A program made the translations under genes and the position numbers. Source: Tupaia tana (Eukaryota > Chordata > Mammalia > Scandentia > Tupaiidae). Taken from it: 64,000 nt of DNA. The stretch covers positions 744,001-808,000 of the forward strand of contig JAKSZU010000013.1 in assembly GCA_026018925.1 (NCBI GenBank), written 5' to 3'. This document shows positions 24,101-33,060 of this stretch, piece by piece; positions within the stretch are counted from its first letter, which is position 1, and each line of letters opens with the position of its first letter. The notes beneath the pieces are model-generated. The model saw nothing but the letters and a program-made list of their open reading frames with translations, did no database searches and had not been told where the DNA came from.

Positions 24101-27100
24101 GAGTCTTAAGCCACCGGGTCCAGGACACGAACCGCGGTCAGCTACATGGGAGTCCAGCGACATGGCCATTACGCTAACTGTGGGTCCCTCTTTCTTTCTT
24201 TCTTTTTTTTTTTTTTAAGAGAGATTTTTTGCTATAGGGTACATGCCTCGCCAGAGAGACAAAAACTGAGAAATCCCCTCAGAGGCTGGCAGGTAGTGTG
24301 GTGGTTGGGGGCACTGGACTCCCACATGGCCAACTGCAGTCCTGGACCTGACAGCTGGCTTGCTATCTCACTTTCTCTTCTTTCTCTCTCTCTCACTCTT
24401 TCTCACCAGAGAGAGACCTCTCTGGTCAGATTAAAAATGAATAAATAAATAGATAAATTTAAATATAATAATTCTTAAAAGAAAAAAAAAAAGAAAGAAA
24501 TTTCCCCTCCTCCCCCAGGGGATGGCCACACTGCAGACTCTTCTCCTCCATTCTTCTCTTGGGATTTTGGGCACGCACAAGCACACGCTTGGAGAGAGTT
24601 TTAAGCTGCCGGGTCCAAGACTCAAACTGTGGTTGTCTGCGTGGGAGTCCAGTGATGTAACCATTATGCCATCTGCTGGTCCCTCTGTGCATGTTTTTCT
24701 ATGTGAACTTTAGAGTCAGTTTTTCTAGCTTTATGAGAAAAATTATTGGTAATTTTTGTCTAAAATTTATAAACTTAGCAGAGCTGACATCTATGATCCT
24801 GAGTCACCCTAAGAACAAGATATGTCTTTACATTTGTTCAAGGTTTTTATTGCACTACTTCTCAAAAAGACAACCCAGCTGTGGTGGAGCCATAGGGCAG
24901 CACTCTGCAGTGGTGGAGCCACGTGGAACACCGTGGTTCACTCCTGGGTCAACCTGAGTCGTTAGGGGCATGTGTACTCCTGTCCTGACTGCTGGCAGAT
25001 GGAAGGAGGATGTTGGTGTGATGAGACCCTGTCAAGGGTGCATCTCTCATTCAAGAAATAAAATAAGTAAACTTTAAATGTTTTTAATCCTGTTTTTTGT
25101 TTTGGTTCATTTTCATTTTATTATAGCAATAGACCAGTGGCTGATTTTTTTTCCTATTTCCATGTAAAATGTTCTATGAAAAAGCAAGAATAAACTAAAT
25201 ACATAGGAACTAAGTAGGACTTATAGTTTGTTACTTTATGAGTTTTCCATTGAAATGTACATTATTTTACTTATACATGTGGCCATTTTTCTTCTGTGAG
25301 TTCCTTGAAAGCAAGAATTATATCTTATTTTTCTTATGCTGAGCCTGTGTGCTGTATTTGACAAATAATCATTATCTCAGGATTTCTTGAATTGATTGCA
25401 CAGAAACACATACCTGGTGCAGGCGTGACTTGGCCTGAGCCTTGGTTTTCCTGAGCGTCACCATCGCACCTGCACCATTCACTCGCCATGTAGAAGGGCA
25501 AAGCATGCACACTCCCAGTACGCCCCCTGATGTCATTGTTGGAGATAAACTTCACCATTTGTATCTACTATATCTTGAGGCAATTTTTTGTTACTACAAG
25601 GAATGAAGTTCCTTTACAGCTGTTTTTAAAAGCTCCTTTCCTGGAGAAAAAAATTAGATGATAGAGTACTCGCACTTACCATCATTTTCTTTCTTGGGGG
25701 GCAGTGTTACACTCTCATCTTTTTGTAATGGAAGACTTTTCTCGTCAGGTATTACCATCTTTCTTTTTTCCTGTTGGGAAAACACAGCCCGTTATCGGTG
25801 TGGTGAAGTCTGACTGTAAACCAGGGGCACACAGACCGTAGCTGTCCTCTTGCAGTCACCGTTAGCAGCATCCGTTTTGTGCTCCATTAGGTTTCATTCA
25901 TTATTCCATTCTGTCACTCATGAAATCATAATGTCAGTATTTGTTTAGCTTGTTTTCATTCCAGACTATGAATTCCTTACTAAAAGAACCAGGTCTTTTT
26001 TACTTTTGTAAAAAAAAAAAAAAAGTACTTTTTTTGCATTCACCAGAGAAAGTGGGACAGCAGCCATCCAGAACTCAAACCACAGTCGGCCATGTGGAAG
26101 TCCAGCACCTTAACCACCACACTACCTGCTGGCCCCCTGGGTTAAGCTTTTCAATATCTACATGTGGCTCCAGTAAGCCCTGGCCCTTGGCGGCCCTTTA
26201 CCTCAGCCTGCCGGTCCCACCCAGACCACCAGGCGAGGCTGCTAACTCCAGGAATACATGTTAGGGTCTCTCTTTCCTTATTCTCAGAGAGGACATGTCC
26301 TGCCATTAAGATTGCAGGGTCTCCATGGGGTCCTGCTCCTCCTGCGCTGGTAAGCATGGCCACCTGGTATCCCTTCTCCTGAAGCCGCCCTTTGCCCTAG
26401 TCTCCCCTCTGAGCTGAACATCCTCCCTCCACTTGACATTTGTATAAATCCTGTTGAGTTTTACTTCATAAATATCTTACTCTGTGCATTTACATAAAGA
26501 TAGAGGAACTTCTAAAGCCCTGCAAAGAGAAGCAGAGAGAAAATCATCTCTAAATTTATTAGGCACCACGGAATTTTGAACATGTTCTTATAACTCATGG
26601 ATAGGTTCAAATCATCTGAATGAGCCAACAGCTTATGTTATGGGTTTCTTTTTATGTTTTAAACTTGAAGCTATGACAAGTGATACCTATCTTTTTGTTT
26701 TAATTGTGAGCAAAAATGCTACTAGCATATTAATTAACTCCAAAAGAAACTGGCTTAACATTTGCCCATTATGTTCTACAATAAAAGGAAGCAGAAAGAA
26801 GCAATTGTAATTGGACTCTCTTAAAATGTTTACCATCTAATTTATAGTGGAGAATAACTTTGGAAACAATATGGTTGTATATTTGGCTGTATTTCTTATT
26901 GCCCTGTGTGTGTGTCTGGGGGGTGGGAGGCAGACCCAGTGGGAAGCAGGTACTTCTGTGTTTTATTAACTTTTCTTTGCCCAGTGTTCACTTGTTTGCC
27001 AAGAAAGCCACAAGTCCTTACTTTTCCCATAAAGCGAGGGAGTGAATGATGAGGTATAAAAGTCATCCCTGTGAGTGTTAACTCAGTGACAGTTTTAGTT

Positions 27101-27817
27101 CCGTGATACAAATTGATGGAGGATCTGAACTGTCAAAACTGATTATTTTAAAAGCCCGTGTTCGGTTGATTTTCATTTTCCTGTAGCATGTGTAGTTGGG
27201 GTATGTAATGTATTGTGAAATGCTACAGTCTCCAAAATAATAGCACTCTTATTTCCTTAAACACATTTTTTCTTAAGTAATAAACCTTAACCTGATAAGT
27301 CATCTTGATTTCTCCTACTAGACACTTCTCCTTGTTTTTTCTGAGTCACTATAATATGCAAATATAGGGCATTATGTCACATTACCCAACATACAAATTA
27401 CAACTGGTCCTAGGGTCATCTTAAAGTCTCGTTTTCCTTAAATCTTATTTTTTGGTTACTGTAAACACTGTTTATTCATTTGTAAGGCATGCACATTTCA
27501 AAATACAATCTTAGAACAATTATTAGGAGTTAGTTTGAATCATTCAAAGTGCTTTTCCTTTCTCCTTTCCTGTCACATTCATGCAGGTAAAACAGAAACA
27601 TTTATTAAAATGGGCACTATTTAACAAAGGTAAGTTTAGAGTAGAAATAAAGTACCTTAATATCTTTTCCATCCTCATAATCTTGGCTAAATATGATTTC
27701 TTCAGAATCGTCTGTTCCGTAATCAGTGGTAACACGCGAGCCCTGCTGAGCCCGGGGTACGGGCTCTGCCTGAGGCACAACCAGGAGCAGGAAAAGCGCA
27801 GAATGCAGAGTCTTCAT
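10273..27817 (-). CDS. OGN: OGN, mimecan / osteoglycin (six coding exons)
   Basis: Complete coding sequence, 882 nt, 293 residues. Exons 27817-27656, 25770-25680, 18525-18367, 16282-16080, 11321-11226 and 10443-10273 all have AG/GT borders, and phases join without a break. Mimecan is a secreted class III small leucine-rich proteoglycan of bone, cornea and vessel wall that binds collagen. Visible parts: signal peptide (residues 1 to about 20, [15 protein letters not shown]), acidic tyrosine-bearing N region (Y33, Y47; likely sulfated as in the family), class III cysteine cluster C-x2-C-x-C-x6-C (C89, C92, C94, C101), leucine-rich repeats, and a C-terminal pair C250/C283. N-glycosylation sequons lie at N209, N240 and N253; N240 is absent from human as I recall it. 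Human mimecan is 298 residues; this one lacks four residues after QDYE and one proline near LPPKKEND. The start is the ATG in the MKTL context. A 5' non-coding exon was not located. Confidence 0.96.
11226..11321 (-). CDS. OGN: OGN coding exon 5
   Basis: 96 nt, phase 0 at both ends; acceptor CCCTTCCAG, donor GTAGGA. Encodes [16 protein letters not shown] followed by [16 protein letters not shown], one and a half leucine-rich repeats. N209-L-S replaces the human N-L-T sequon and keeps it. Confidence 0.95.
12214..12450 (+). repeat. tRNA-derived SINE, old
   Basis: Head GTGGTTAAGGTGCTGACTCCC, B box TGGTTCAAGTCC, weak A-tail. Lies in the intron between OGN exons 4 and 5. Confidence 0.8.
12625..13130 (-). 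repeat. tRNA-derived SINE split by a younger SINE
   Basis: Host copy: 3' part at 12625-12685, rest at 12955-13130 (head end TGCAGGACCC). Cut in the AGAAAGCGAG tract by the element at 12686-12944. Confidence 0.85.
12686..12944 (+). repeat. tRNA-derived SINE, young, nested in another
   Basis: Full-length, opposite orientation to its host. Target duplication AGAAAGCGAG (12676-12685) / AGAAAGCAAG (12945-12954). Confidence 0.92.
13411..13783 (+). mobile_element. Non-autonomous hAT DNA transposon
   Basis: Terminal inverted repeats CAGTTATCCCCAAC and CTTGGGGACCTCTG flanked by an 8-bp target duplication GCCTAGGG (13403-13410) / GCCTAGGA (13784-13791), the hAT signature. Interior matches the mammalian repeat with CACCAGGGACTGG and CTGATCTGACAGGAGG. 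No transposase coding. Confidence 0.85.
13845..14133 (-). repeat. tRNA-derived SINE, young
   Basis: Long T-rich start, head end CTCCTGGTCCC. Lies inside the MITE, directly next to a second SINE in the same orientation. Confidence 0.9.
14134..14411 (-). repeat. tRNA-derived SINE, old
   Basis: CAGACAGACAGACAGACATA tract, head end GCTAGTCCC. Tail to head with the previous copy. Confidence 0.85.
14461..15133. other. OGN intron, unique
   Basis: Contains a GC-rich patch at about 14625-14780 with no protein or RNA I recognise; otherwise ordinary intron. Confidence 0.4.
15134..15379 (-). repeat. tRNA-derived SINE, old
   Basis: T stretch of about 28, AGAGAGAGAAAAAGAGAAAG tract, head end CTAGCCC. 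CGCCCTTT / CCGCCTTT flanks suggest a decayed target duplication. Confidence 0.8.
15380..16079. other. OGN intron, unique
   Basis: No repeat, RNA gene or exon recognised. Confidence 0.4.
16080..16282 (-). CDS. OGN: OGN coding exon 4
   Basis: 203 nt; acceptor TTTTTCCCCTTAAG, donor GTAAGT. Completes a split proline codon, then [20 protein letters not shown] and further leucine-rich repeats to IKANAFK. Near-identical to human over this stretch as I recall it. Confidence 0.96.
16474..16742 (-). repeat. tRNA-derived SINE, old
   Basis: CAGAGAGACAGAGGGAAAAG tract; head end CTGCTGGTAC; flanks TACCCTTTCCA / TACCCCTTCAC. Confidence 0.8.
17455..17540. mobile_element. Possible Tigger/MER2-like transposon end
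   Basis: GCAAATATTGCAACCCACAG followed by AGGACTCACTG resembles the terminal part of Tigger-derived elements. The opposite end was not found. Confidence 0.3.
17829..17962 (+). mobile_element. MER5-like hAT fragment
   Basis: AGAAGATGCTTGTTAAAATT and CAGGGCCCGGGATCAGTGTT match the order of the MER5 consensus core as remembered. Terminal repeats are lost. Confidence 0.4.
18367..18525 (-). CDS. OGN: OGN coding exon 3 (cysteine cluster)
   Basis: 159 nt; acceptor TTTCTGCATCTAG, donor GTAAGT. Encodes [16 protein letters not shown], the class III SLRP N-terminal cysteine cap, then [20 protein letters not shown], ending in a split codon (ATT C). Confidence 0.96.
18755..18976 (-). repeat. tRNA-derived SINE, old, 3'-shortened
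   Basis: Begins at GTGTGTGTGCTTGAGAGAG, ends in CACCTGGCTGGC. Lies in the 7-kb intron between OGN exons 2 and 3. Confidence 0.75.
19755..20039 (-). repeat. tRNA-derived SINE, young
   Basis: T tail of about 28; head end GCTGGTCCC; flanks AGACTTTT / AGGCTTTT. Confidence 0.9.
20393..20570 (+). repeat. tRNA-derived SINE, short form
   Basis: Head with B box AGTTCGAGTCCC passes straight into a CT tract and an AATAAAATAAAACAATG tail, without the 150-nt body. Target duplication AATGTTTGCC at 20383-20392 and 20571-20580. Confidence 0.85.
21087..21346 (-). repeat. tRNA-derived SINE, young
   Basis: T tail of about 30; contains GAGAAATCACCCGCCCCGGG; head end CAACTGCTGATA is slightly decayed. Confidence 0.88.
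21950..22054 (-). repeat. tRNA-derived SINE, 3'-truncated
   Basis: Only the 5' half (head and B box, AGTCCTGGACCCAGGGG on the minus strand) is present. Confidence 0.6.
22236..22452 (-). repeat. tRNA-derived SINE, old
   Basis: Head end CTGCTGTCCC. Target duplication TTCACATACACTTTT (22221-22235) / TTCATATACACTTTA (22453-22467). Confidence 0.85.
22507..22680 (-). repeat. tRNA-derived SINE, short form
   Basis: TTTATTTATT-rich 3' end, GAGAGGGAAAGTAAGAAGG, head end CTGCTGGCCC; flanks CATGGTGTTTTCCT / CACAGTGTTTTTCT. Confidence 0.85.
23115..23370 (-). repeat. tRNA-derived SINE, perfect target duplication
   Basis: Head end CTGCTGGTCCC. Perfect 15-bp duplication CCTAGCACCATTTTT at 23100-23114 and 23371-23385. 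Confidence 0.93.
23429..23702 (-). repeat. tRNA-derived SINE, young
   Basis: Target duplication AGAATTTTCT at 23419-23428 and 23703-23712. Body well preserved. Confidence 0.93.
23910..24188 (-). repeat. tRNA-derived SINE, young
   Basis: Inserted in a CTTTCTTTC stretch that is repeated on both sides; head end GTGGGTCCC. Confidence 0.9.
24204..24683 (-). repeat. tRNA-derived SINE split by a short-form SINE
   Basis: Host pieces 24204-24283 and about 24493-24683 (head end CTGCTGGTCCC). Confidence 0.85.
24284..24492 (+). repeat. tRNA-derived SINE, short form, nested
   Basis: GGCTGGCAGGTAGTGTGGTGG head, CT tract, AATAAATAAATAG tail. Target duplication GAGAAATCCCCTC / AAGAAATTTCCCCTCC in the host. 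Confidence 0.8.
24870..25075 (+). repeat. Unclassified repeat, possibly another SINE
   Basis: GTGGTGGAGCCA occurs twice (about 24891 and 24911); a B-box-like CGTGGTTCACTCCTGG follows; the end is AAATAAAATAAGTAAAC. Does not match the main SINE family. Confidence 0.3.
25076..25679. other. OGN intron, unique
   Basis: No repeat or gene recognised. Confidence 0.4.
25680..25770 (-). CDS. OGN: OGN coding exon 2
   Basis: 91 nt; acceptor TTCCCAACAG, donor GTAAGT. Encodes [16 protein letters not shown], then [14 protein letters not shown] plus one base of the next codon. One residue shorter than human (a proline is missing before LPPKK). Confidence 0.95.
26026..26136 (-). repeat. tRNA-derived SINE with internal deletion
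   Basis: A few tail bases (CACCAGAGAAAGTG) joined to the B-box region (CAAACCACAGTCGGCC) and head end CTGCTGGCCCC; lies between OGN exons 1 and 2. Confidence 0.7.
26137..27655. other. OGN first coding intron, repeat-poor
   Basis: AT-rich except 26160-26420. No SINE, L1 or RNA gene recognised. Confidence 0.4.
27656..27817 (-). CDS. OGN: OGN first coding exon (signal peptide)
   Basis: 162 coding nt from ATG (27817-27815) to donor GTACTT after GATATTAAG. Encodes the signal peptide and the acidic sulfotyrosine region, ending [11 protein letters not shown] where human reads QDYEDKYLDGKNIK. The frame stays open upstream of this ATG for 35 codons, but MKTL matches the family start. The exon probably extends to an acceptor TTTTTACTTCCAG, giving a 5' edge at 27891. 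Confidence 0.95.
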
Positions 27818-27891
27818 GGTGCAGGAATCCAGGTGACCGCACGGCAGCACACTCGCGGCCTGCTGGTGGTGGGACCAAACTCGATTTTCCC
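27818..27891 (-). other. OGN: OGN probable 5' UTR part of the first coding exon
   Basis: Between the ATG and a good acceptor (TTTTTACTTCCAG, ending at 27892). The upstream non-coding exon was not found. Confidence 0.45.
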
Positions 27892-29455
27892 CTGGAAGTA
27901 AAAACCCAGACCATCTGAGCAATATTTAAAAGCTGAGAGGATGTTTTGGCAGGGTGTGCTCAGTAGGGGCCAGAGAGCCAGTATTTAACCCTTGGTGATC
28001 TTTAATTAGATGCTAACAGTTTCTAATATCTCAGTGAGCAGTCTAAGACATAGTTTCAGAAAATAGTTTCTTTTTCTTACTCTCAGAAATCCAAGAAATA
28101 TTGATAATTTAAGTTTCTTGAATAGAGGTACTTGTGTCAACTGAAATCTTAGGATACCTGTAGAAGAAATAGTTAAAATGAAGGTCCTATCTCATGTGAG
28201 TTCAGTGTCATATTTCAACTTTGCTACTTTATAAGAACCCCACTTTATATTAGCATGAACTGAAACAAGTTCTAAGGAAAGTTTTACAACTTAAACCTTA
28301 AATTGAACATTATCAGAAATAGTCACTAACATTTATTTCTAGATGATACAGAATGTAGAGAAGCAGGCGACGGGAGCCAGTTTTCTTAGTCTTGTCATTT
28401 TCGTAGGTTTTCACTATTTTTAGTTAAGAGTATTGCTTTTGAAATTCAAACAATGAACGCTGCAGACAGAGGACATGGAGAACTTTATCAAGTGACTTCA
28501 GGGAATGGAAGGAGGAGGCTGCTCTTAGGTTCCCCAGTGGGTTTTGTGTGATGGGTGTAATGTCAGGGTTTTTCTTCAAACAGTAACTTCAGATAGGGTT
28601 ACTCAGAGTTGCTGAAACTGCTTCATAGATGCCAATTAAAAAAAAGAAAAACAAAAAACAGTGGTTGAAAATTAAGGCTAAAACGGGTTTGTGACTTAGC
28701 AGCACCCTGTCCTTTCCTGCATGCATATTCTGGTCGTGCTGTGCTTTCTGAAAGTTCTTAAAAATCAGCTGTTCAAAGTGGCTAGAGATGACCTCTACGT
28801 TTATTAAGACAGATGAGTCACAATATAGCAAATGATTTTTAAAATAATACGTGAAAAACAAGCCTACCGTCGTAGCTGTTCTGAAGTTTTTTGTGGTTTT
28901 CCTCAATAGATGTTCATGCCCCTGCTTTGGCCCCAAGTGGGAGGGGGAATGAGGAAAGCTGTGGATTGATTTCCAACTGCTGAATAAAATGTCAGGGCCC
29001 AACAGCTGTAAGAGTACTTTCCATGTGGTGGAGATCCTTGCCAGCATTCCTCCTCTATGGTGAGACGCAGTGCGTTGTAGAGAACTGTGGGACCAGAGCT
29101 CTCTGCTTCAGACTGCACTGCTGCCCTCAGTCTGCAGCACTGACTGCAAGCTCGTGTCGTTTCTACCTTGTGCAATAAACACTGATGCTTTAGTGAACTT
29201 CAGTTTATGAAAATGACAGAGTTATGAAATCATGTTTTCCATGTTGGTGCTTTTCCAGGAAATGAAACATCTGTTTTTTTAAATGAAATAGAATATCAAA
29301 TCAAAACATAGTCTGTGCTCTTAATTTTACAAGGTTTAGATGAACCATCCTAATATTGCAACCAGTGGATAGCCAGAGTCTCCAATGTAAAAACCAGTTA
29401 ACACACATTATTTTGTAGTTTCATCATTTAAGTTTTCTCCCCTTTAATTTGAAGT
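27892..29455. other. Upstream of OGN, repeat-poor
   Basis: No SINE recognised. The stretch at about 29010-29190 ends GTGCAATAAACACTG and could be an LTR remnant. The OGN leader exon and promoter may be here or further right. Confidence 0.35.
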
Positions 29456-29676
29456 GGTTTATTTCTTCCATGAGTGAGAGACAGAGATAGAAAGACAGGC
29501 ACTCTCAACAGGGTCCTCACACCACACTCCGTCTCCAGTCTCAGCCAGCCCTGGATCGTGGGCGCACCCATGACCACCGTGTTCGGGGAGGCGTCCAGAT
29601 CTAAGCCTGGAGCGTTCTTGTGTGCCCGGCTCCAGTGCTTCGCTACTGCTGTACCACCCTCCGTCCGCCTCTGCCT
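29455..29676. repeat. Unclassified repeat-like segment
   Basis: CTTCCATGAGTGAGAGACAG recurs as CTCCATGAGTGAGAGAGACA at about 52559, so these may be copies of one minor family. Confidence 0.3.
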
Positions 29677-29929
29677 CTTTTTTGGGGGGGAGGTGGGGGG
29701 AGGTTTTTGCTATAGGGCGCATGCACTCACCAGAAAGACAGAAAGTGAGAAATCACCCTCCAGGGGGGATGGCCACGCAGCAATCCCTTCTCCCCCATTC
29801 TCCTCTCAGGATCTTGGGCACGCACACACATGTGCCCAGTGTGAGTTTAAGCGACCAGGACCGGAACTCGAACGGAGGTCCACTACATAGGAGTCCAACA
29901 ACATAGCCATTACAGCAACTGCTGGTCCC
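29677..29929 (-). repeat. tRNA-derived SINE, young
   Basis: G-rich interruption (GGGGGGGAGGTGGGGGG) near the 3' end; head end CTGCTGGTCCC. Confidence 0.9.
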
Positions 29930-30036
29930 CCTTATGAGCATCTTTAAAGGTTCACTTTTGTTTTTATTACTCTTGGTGTTTTTAGCAGTCAAGGCAACAT
30001 ATCTTTTTCTTCTAAGCTAAAAACTTAATAAATATG

Positions 30037-30298
30037 GGGAACCAGCAGTTAGCGTAATGGCTATGTCGCTGGACTCCCACGTAGTCGACCGCGGTTCGCA
30101 TCCCGAACCCGGTGGCTTAAAACTCACACCGGGCGCGTGTGCGTGCGTGCCCAAGATCCCGAGAGGAGAATGGAGGAGAAGGGATTGCGGCATGGCCATC
30201 CCCCTTGCGGGGTGATTTCTCACTTTCTGTCTCTATGTCTCTCTCTGTCTGGTGAGCGCACACGCCCTATAGCAAAAACCTCTCCCAAAAACAAAAAC
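30037..30298 (+). repeat. tRNA-derived SINE, young, 18-bp target duplication
   Basis: GGGAACCAGCAGTTAGCG head, CAAAAACAAAAAC-type tail. Perfect duplication AAAAACTTAATAAATATG at 30019-30036 and 30299-30316. Confidence 0.95.
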
Positions 30299-30345
30299 AA
30301 AAACTTAATAAATATGAATACATAATTTATTAACATAGAAAATGA

Positions 30346-30601
30346 GAGCCAGCAGGTGGCATGGTGGTTAAGGTGCTAGATTTCCACATGCTGACCATGG
30401 TTCGAGTCCTGGTCCCAATGGCTTGCGTATCACACTGCATGCATGTGTGTGCCTGACATCCTAAGAGGAGAGTGGAGGAGAAGGGATTGCAGTGTGGCTT
30501 TCTTCCTGGGGGGAGATTTCTCACTTTCCCTCTCTCTGTCTCTCTCTGGTGAGTGCATGCACTCTGTGATAAAAACCTGAAGTTAAAAAAAAAAAGAAGA
30601 A
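30346..30601 (+). repeat. tRNA-derived SINE, old
   Basis: Head CCAGCAGGTGGCATGGTGG. AGAAAATGA at 30337-30345 and 30602-30610. Confidence 0.9.
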
Positions 30602-30610
30602 AGAAAATGA

Positions 30611-31020
30611 AAGAATACGAGTTCTCTTTTCTAGTCAAAATTGATTTTAGAGCCTTTCATACCGAAGCTTATATAAACCAAGACTTAAATACTCAGGTTT
30701 TTATTTGAATGTGAATTATTTTTAACTCAGTAGTGATACTCTTCAGTTTTGATTTGCATAAATTGTGGGCTTTATGGATTTAAGGATACAATAAAACTTT
30801 TTAACGTCTGAAGCATATAATGAAATAGCAGATATTGATTTGTTTTGTGTTGTGTGGCAGATTAGGAGGATCTTGAGAAGAAAAGGCAGATAGTACATGT
30901 CTAAATTTAAAGAATCTTAGACATTTTCATTAGTGGCACATTTTGATACTTATACTACAGAAAATTGTTTTGTGGATTTAACATTTTAAAAAGTTATGAC
31001 TGGTGGATATGATTTTATTA
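30611..31020. other. Intergenic, unique
   Basis: AT-rich, nothing recognised. Confidence 0.4.
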
Positions 31021-31520
31021 GCATTTATTTACTTAATGAAAATTTATTGAGCACCAGTTATGTGTCACAGCTACAGACAAACTCAGACAAACGAAACGTA
31101 CCCTGCCCCCAGGACCTTTCACGGTCACAGCTAGGGTGCACAGTGGGGCTTGCTACTCAGGAGCTGGTTCCATGGTGACCTGGGAGAGGCCACCTCCTGA
31201 CGAGATGGGGGGCACTGTACTGACTGCCTTCTGGGGGAGACCGTAGGAGAGGAGGGGACAGGGAGTGGTCGTTCAGGGCAAGAGGAGTAGCACGCAGGGT
31301 GGGGAGTGGAGGCAGATCATGTAGAAACTGCATGATTAGCTGCCTACCCTGGAGCTTGGAGAGAGAGCAGTGATAGCTAAACCATATGAGGAGGTGGAAC
31401 CAGACAGGGGAATAGATGAACAATCAAACAGGATGTTTTGTGCCCTGCTAAGGGTGTTTAGGCTTCATTCTGCAGTCCCTCAGAGAACACAGAGATCATT
31501 GAGCCCGTGAGTGATGTGAT
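31021..31520 (+). repeat. Ancient mammalian interspersed repeat
   Basis: Begins with TTTATTGAGCACCAGTTATG and later reads TTTAGGCTTCATTCTGCAGT and GTGAGTGATGTGATTCTGG, in the order of a widespread old mammalian repeat. Family name not assigned. Confidence 0.4.
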
Positions 31521-31525
31521 TCTGG

Positions 31526-31793
31526 TTTGTTTGTTTGTTTGTTTTGGGGAGAAGTTTTTGCTATAGGCGCGTGCGCTTACCAGACAGACAGAGACAGAGA
31601 GACAGAAAGCAAGAAATCACCCCAAAGGGGGGGATGGCCATGCCGCAATCCCTTCTCCTCCATTCTCCTCTCGGGATCTTGGGCACGCACGCACACATGC
31701 CCAGCATGAGTTTAAGCCACCCGGTCTGGGACTCGAACCGCGGTCGACTGCATGGGAGTCCAACATCATAGCCATTACGCTAACTGCTGGTCC
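31526..31793 (-). repeat. tRNA-derived SINE, young
   Basis: 3' end in GTTTGTTTGTTTGTTTTGG; head end CTGCTGGTCCC. Confidence 0.9.
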
Positions 31794-31939
31794 CTATCTC
31801 ACATTTTCTTTGGGTCAGGAGTCCAACACGACTTTGCTTGATTAGCTGTTTCAGATTACGTCCGAACTCTGCATTTGAAGTGTGGCAGCCTCACTTCAGA
31901 GACTGAGTTGGAAGGGTCCTCTTTCTCTCCCCAGTGACT

Positions 31940-33060
31940 GTTCTAGCATTCAGTTCCTGCAGAATGGGGGACTAGGCATCACTTTCTTGCCAACTGTTGG
32001 CTGGAGACCTCCCTGAGTTCCTTTTAATGTGACTCTTCCCTAGAGTAACTCACAGCATAGCCACTTGCTTCTTCACAGCCAGAGGGAGGTGGTCTTCTAG
32101 CAAGGTGGCTGTCACAGTCCTGTGCAGCAGTTAGGTACACACAGCCCTGCAGATGCTGTCAGCTTTGCTGTATCCCTTTGGTTAGAAGCAAGTCTCAGGT
32201 CACACCCACATTGGAGAGGGGACGGTTACTCAAGACACAAGTCTGGAAATATCAAGAATTGCACTAGAAAGTAAGCAAACCTCTGTTCTTGTCAGGTTTG
32301 AGGGCACAGTCCCCAAGTTCACCCTTACTTTCGACCCCTGTAAGTTCAGGAAATTCTCAAAACCACCTCCATGTCTGACCATTCTCTAGGACTCCCAGAA
32401 CTCACTGAAGGCCATTATACTCCTGCTTATGGTTTATGGGAGAGGATACATATGAAAGTCAGAGGAAGGAGACCAGCTGTTGGCCTAATGGCTATGTCTC
32501 TGGACTCCCATGTAGTTGGCCGCGATTCGGGTCCCGTACCCAGTGTCTTAAACTCACTTAGGGCGCGTGTGCATGCGTGCCCAAGATCCCAAGAGGAGAA
32601 TGGAGGAAAAGGGATTGTGGCATGGCCATCCCCCCTGGAGGGTGATTTCTTGCTTTCTGTCTCTGTCTCTCTCTGTCTTTCTGGCGAGCGCACGCTCCCT
32701 ATAGCAAAAACCTCTCCCCCCCCAAAAAAAAATCAGAGGAAGATTCTATATGAAGGACAAGATGCATGGTGTGGAGGCATTCAAAACGTGAAGCTTTCAC
32801 TGTTGTCAGATGGCTGCCCTCTGGCTTTGATACAGGATAGTTTACAGGAAACATTGCCAACCGGGAAAGCTCATCCAGGCCCCAGTGCTCAGAGTATTTG
32901 TTGGAGCGACATTACATAGGCATGACTGATTGGCCATAACCTCCAAGTCAATACTGCATGATCAAAGCCTCCATTCTGAATCGCGTGGTTGATCTCTGTT
33001 GCAAGGCTACCCTAACCAAGAGTCTGGGCTGGCTGGTTCCACACTAATCCAAGACACTCC
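31940..33060. mobile_element. Degraded LTR element, second copy
   Basis: Flanks of the SINE at 32469 (AGGACTCCCAGAACTCACTG, GTGCTCAGAGTATTTGTTGG, CATTACATAGGCATGACTGA) match the LTR at 2200-3800. No viral coding sequence seen. Confidence 0.45.
32469..32732 (+). repeat. tRNA-derived SINE inside LTR
   Basis: Head GAGACCAGCTGTTGGCCTAA. Perfect TCAGAGGAAG duplication at 32459-32468 and 32733-32742. Confidence 0.93.

Larger units (their letters stand above)
22690..24860 (-). mobile_element. Old LINE-1 pieces between SINEs
   Basis: Blocks at about 22690-23099, 23386-23428, 23713-23900 and 24690-24860 (for example CATTCTGTTACACTAGTCTT) look like degraded antisense L1 ORF2. Confidence 0.45.

Noticed and set aside
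32371-32919. 182-codon plus-strand frame
   Set aside because: Spans LTR, SINE and LTR; composite of repeats.
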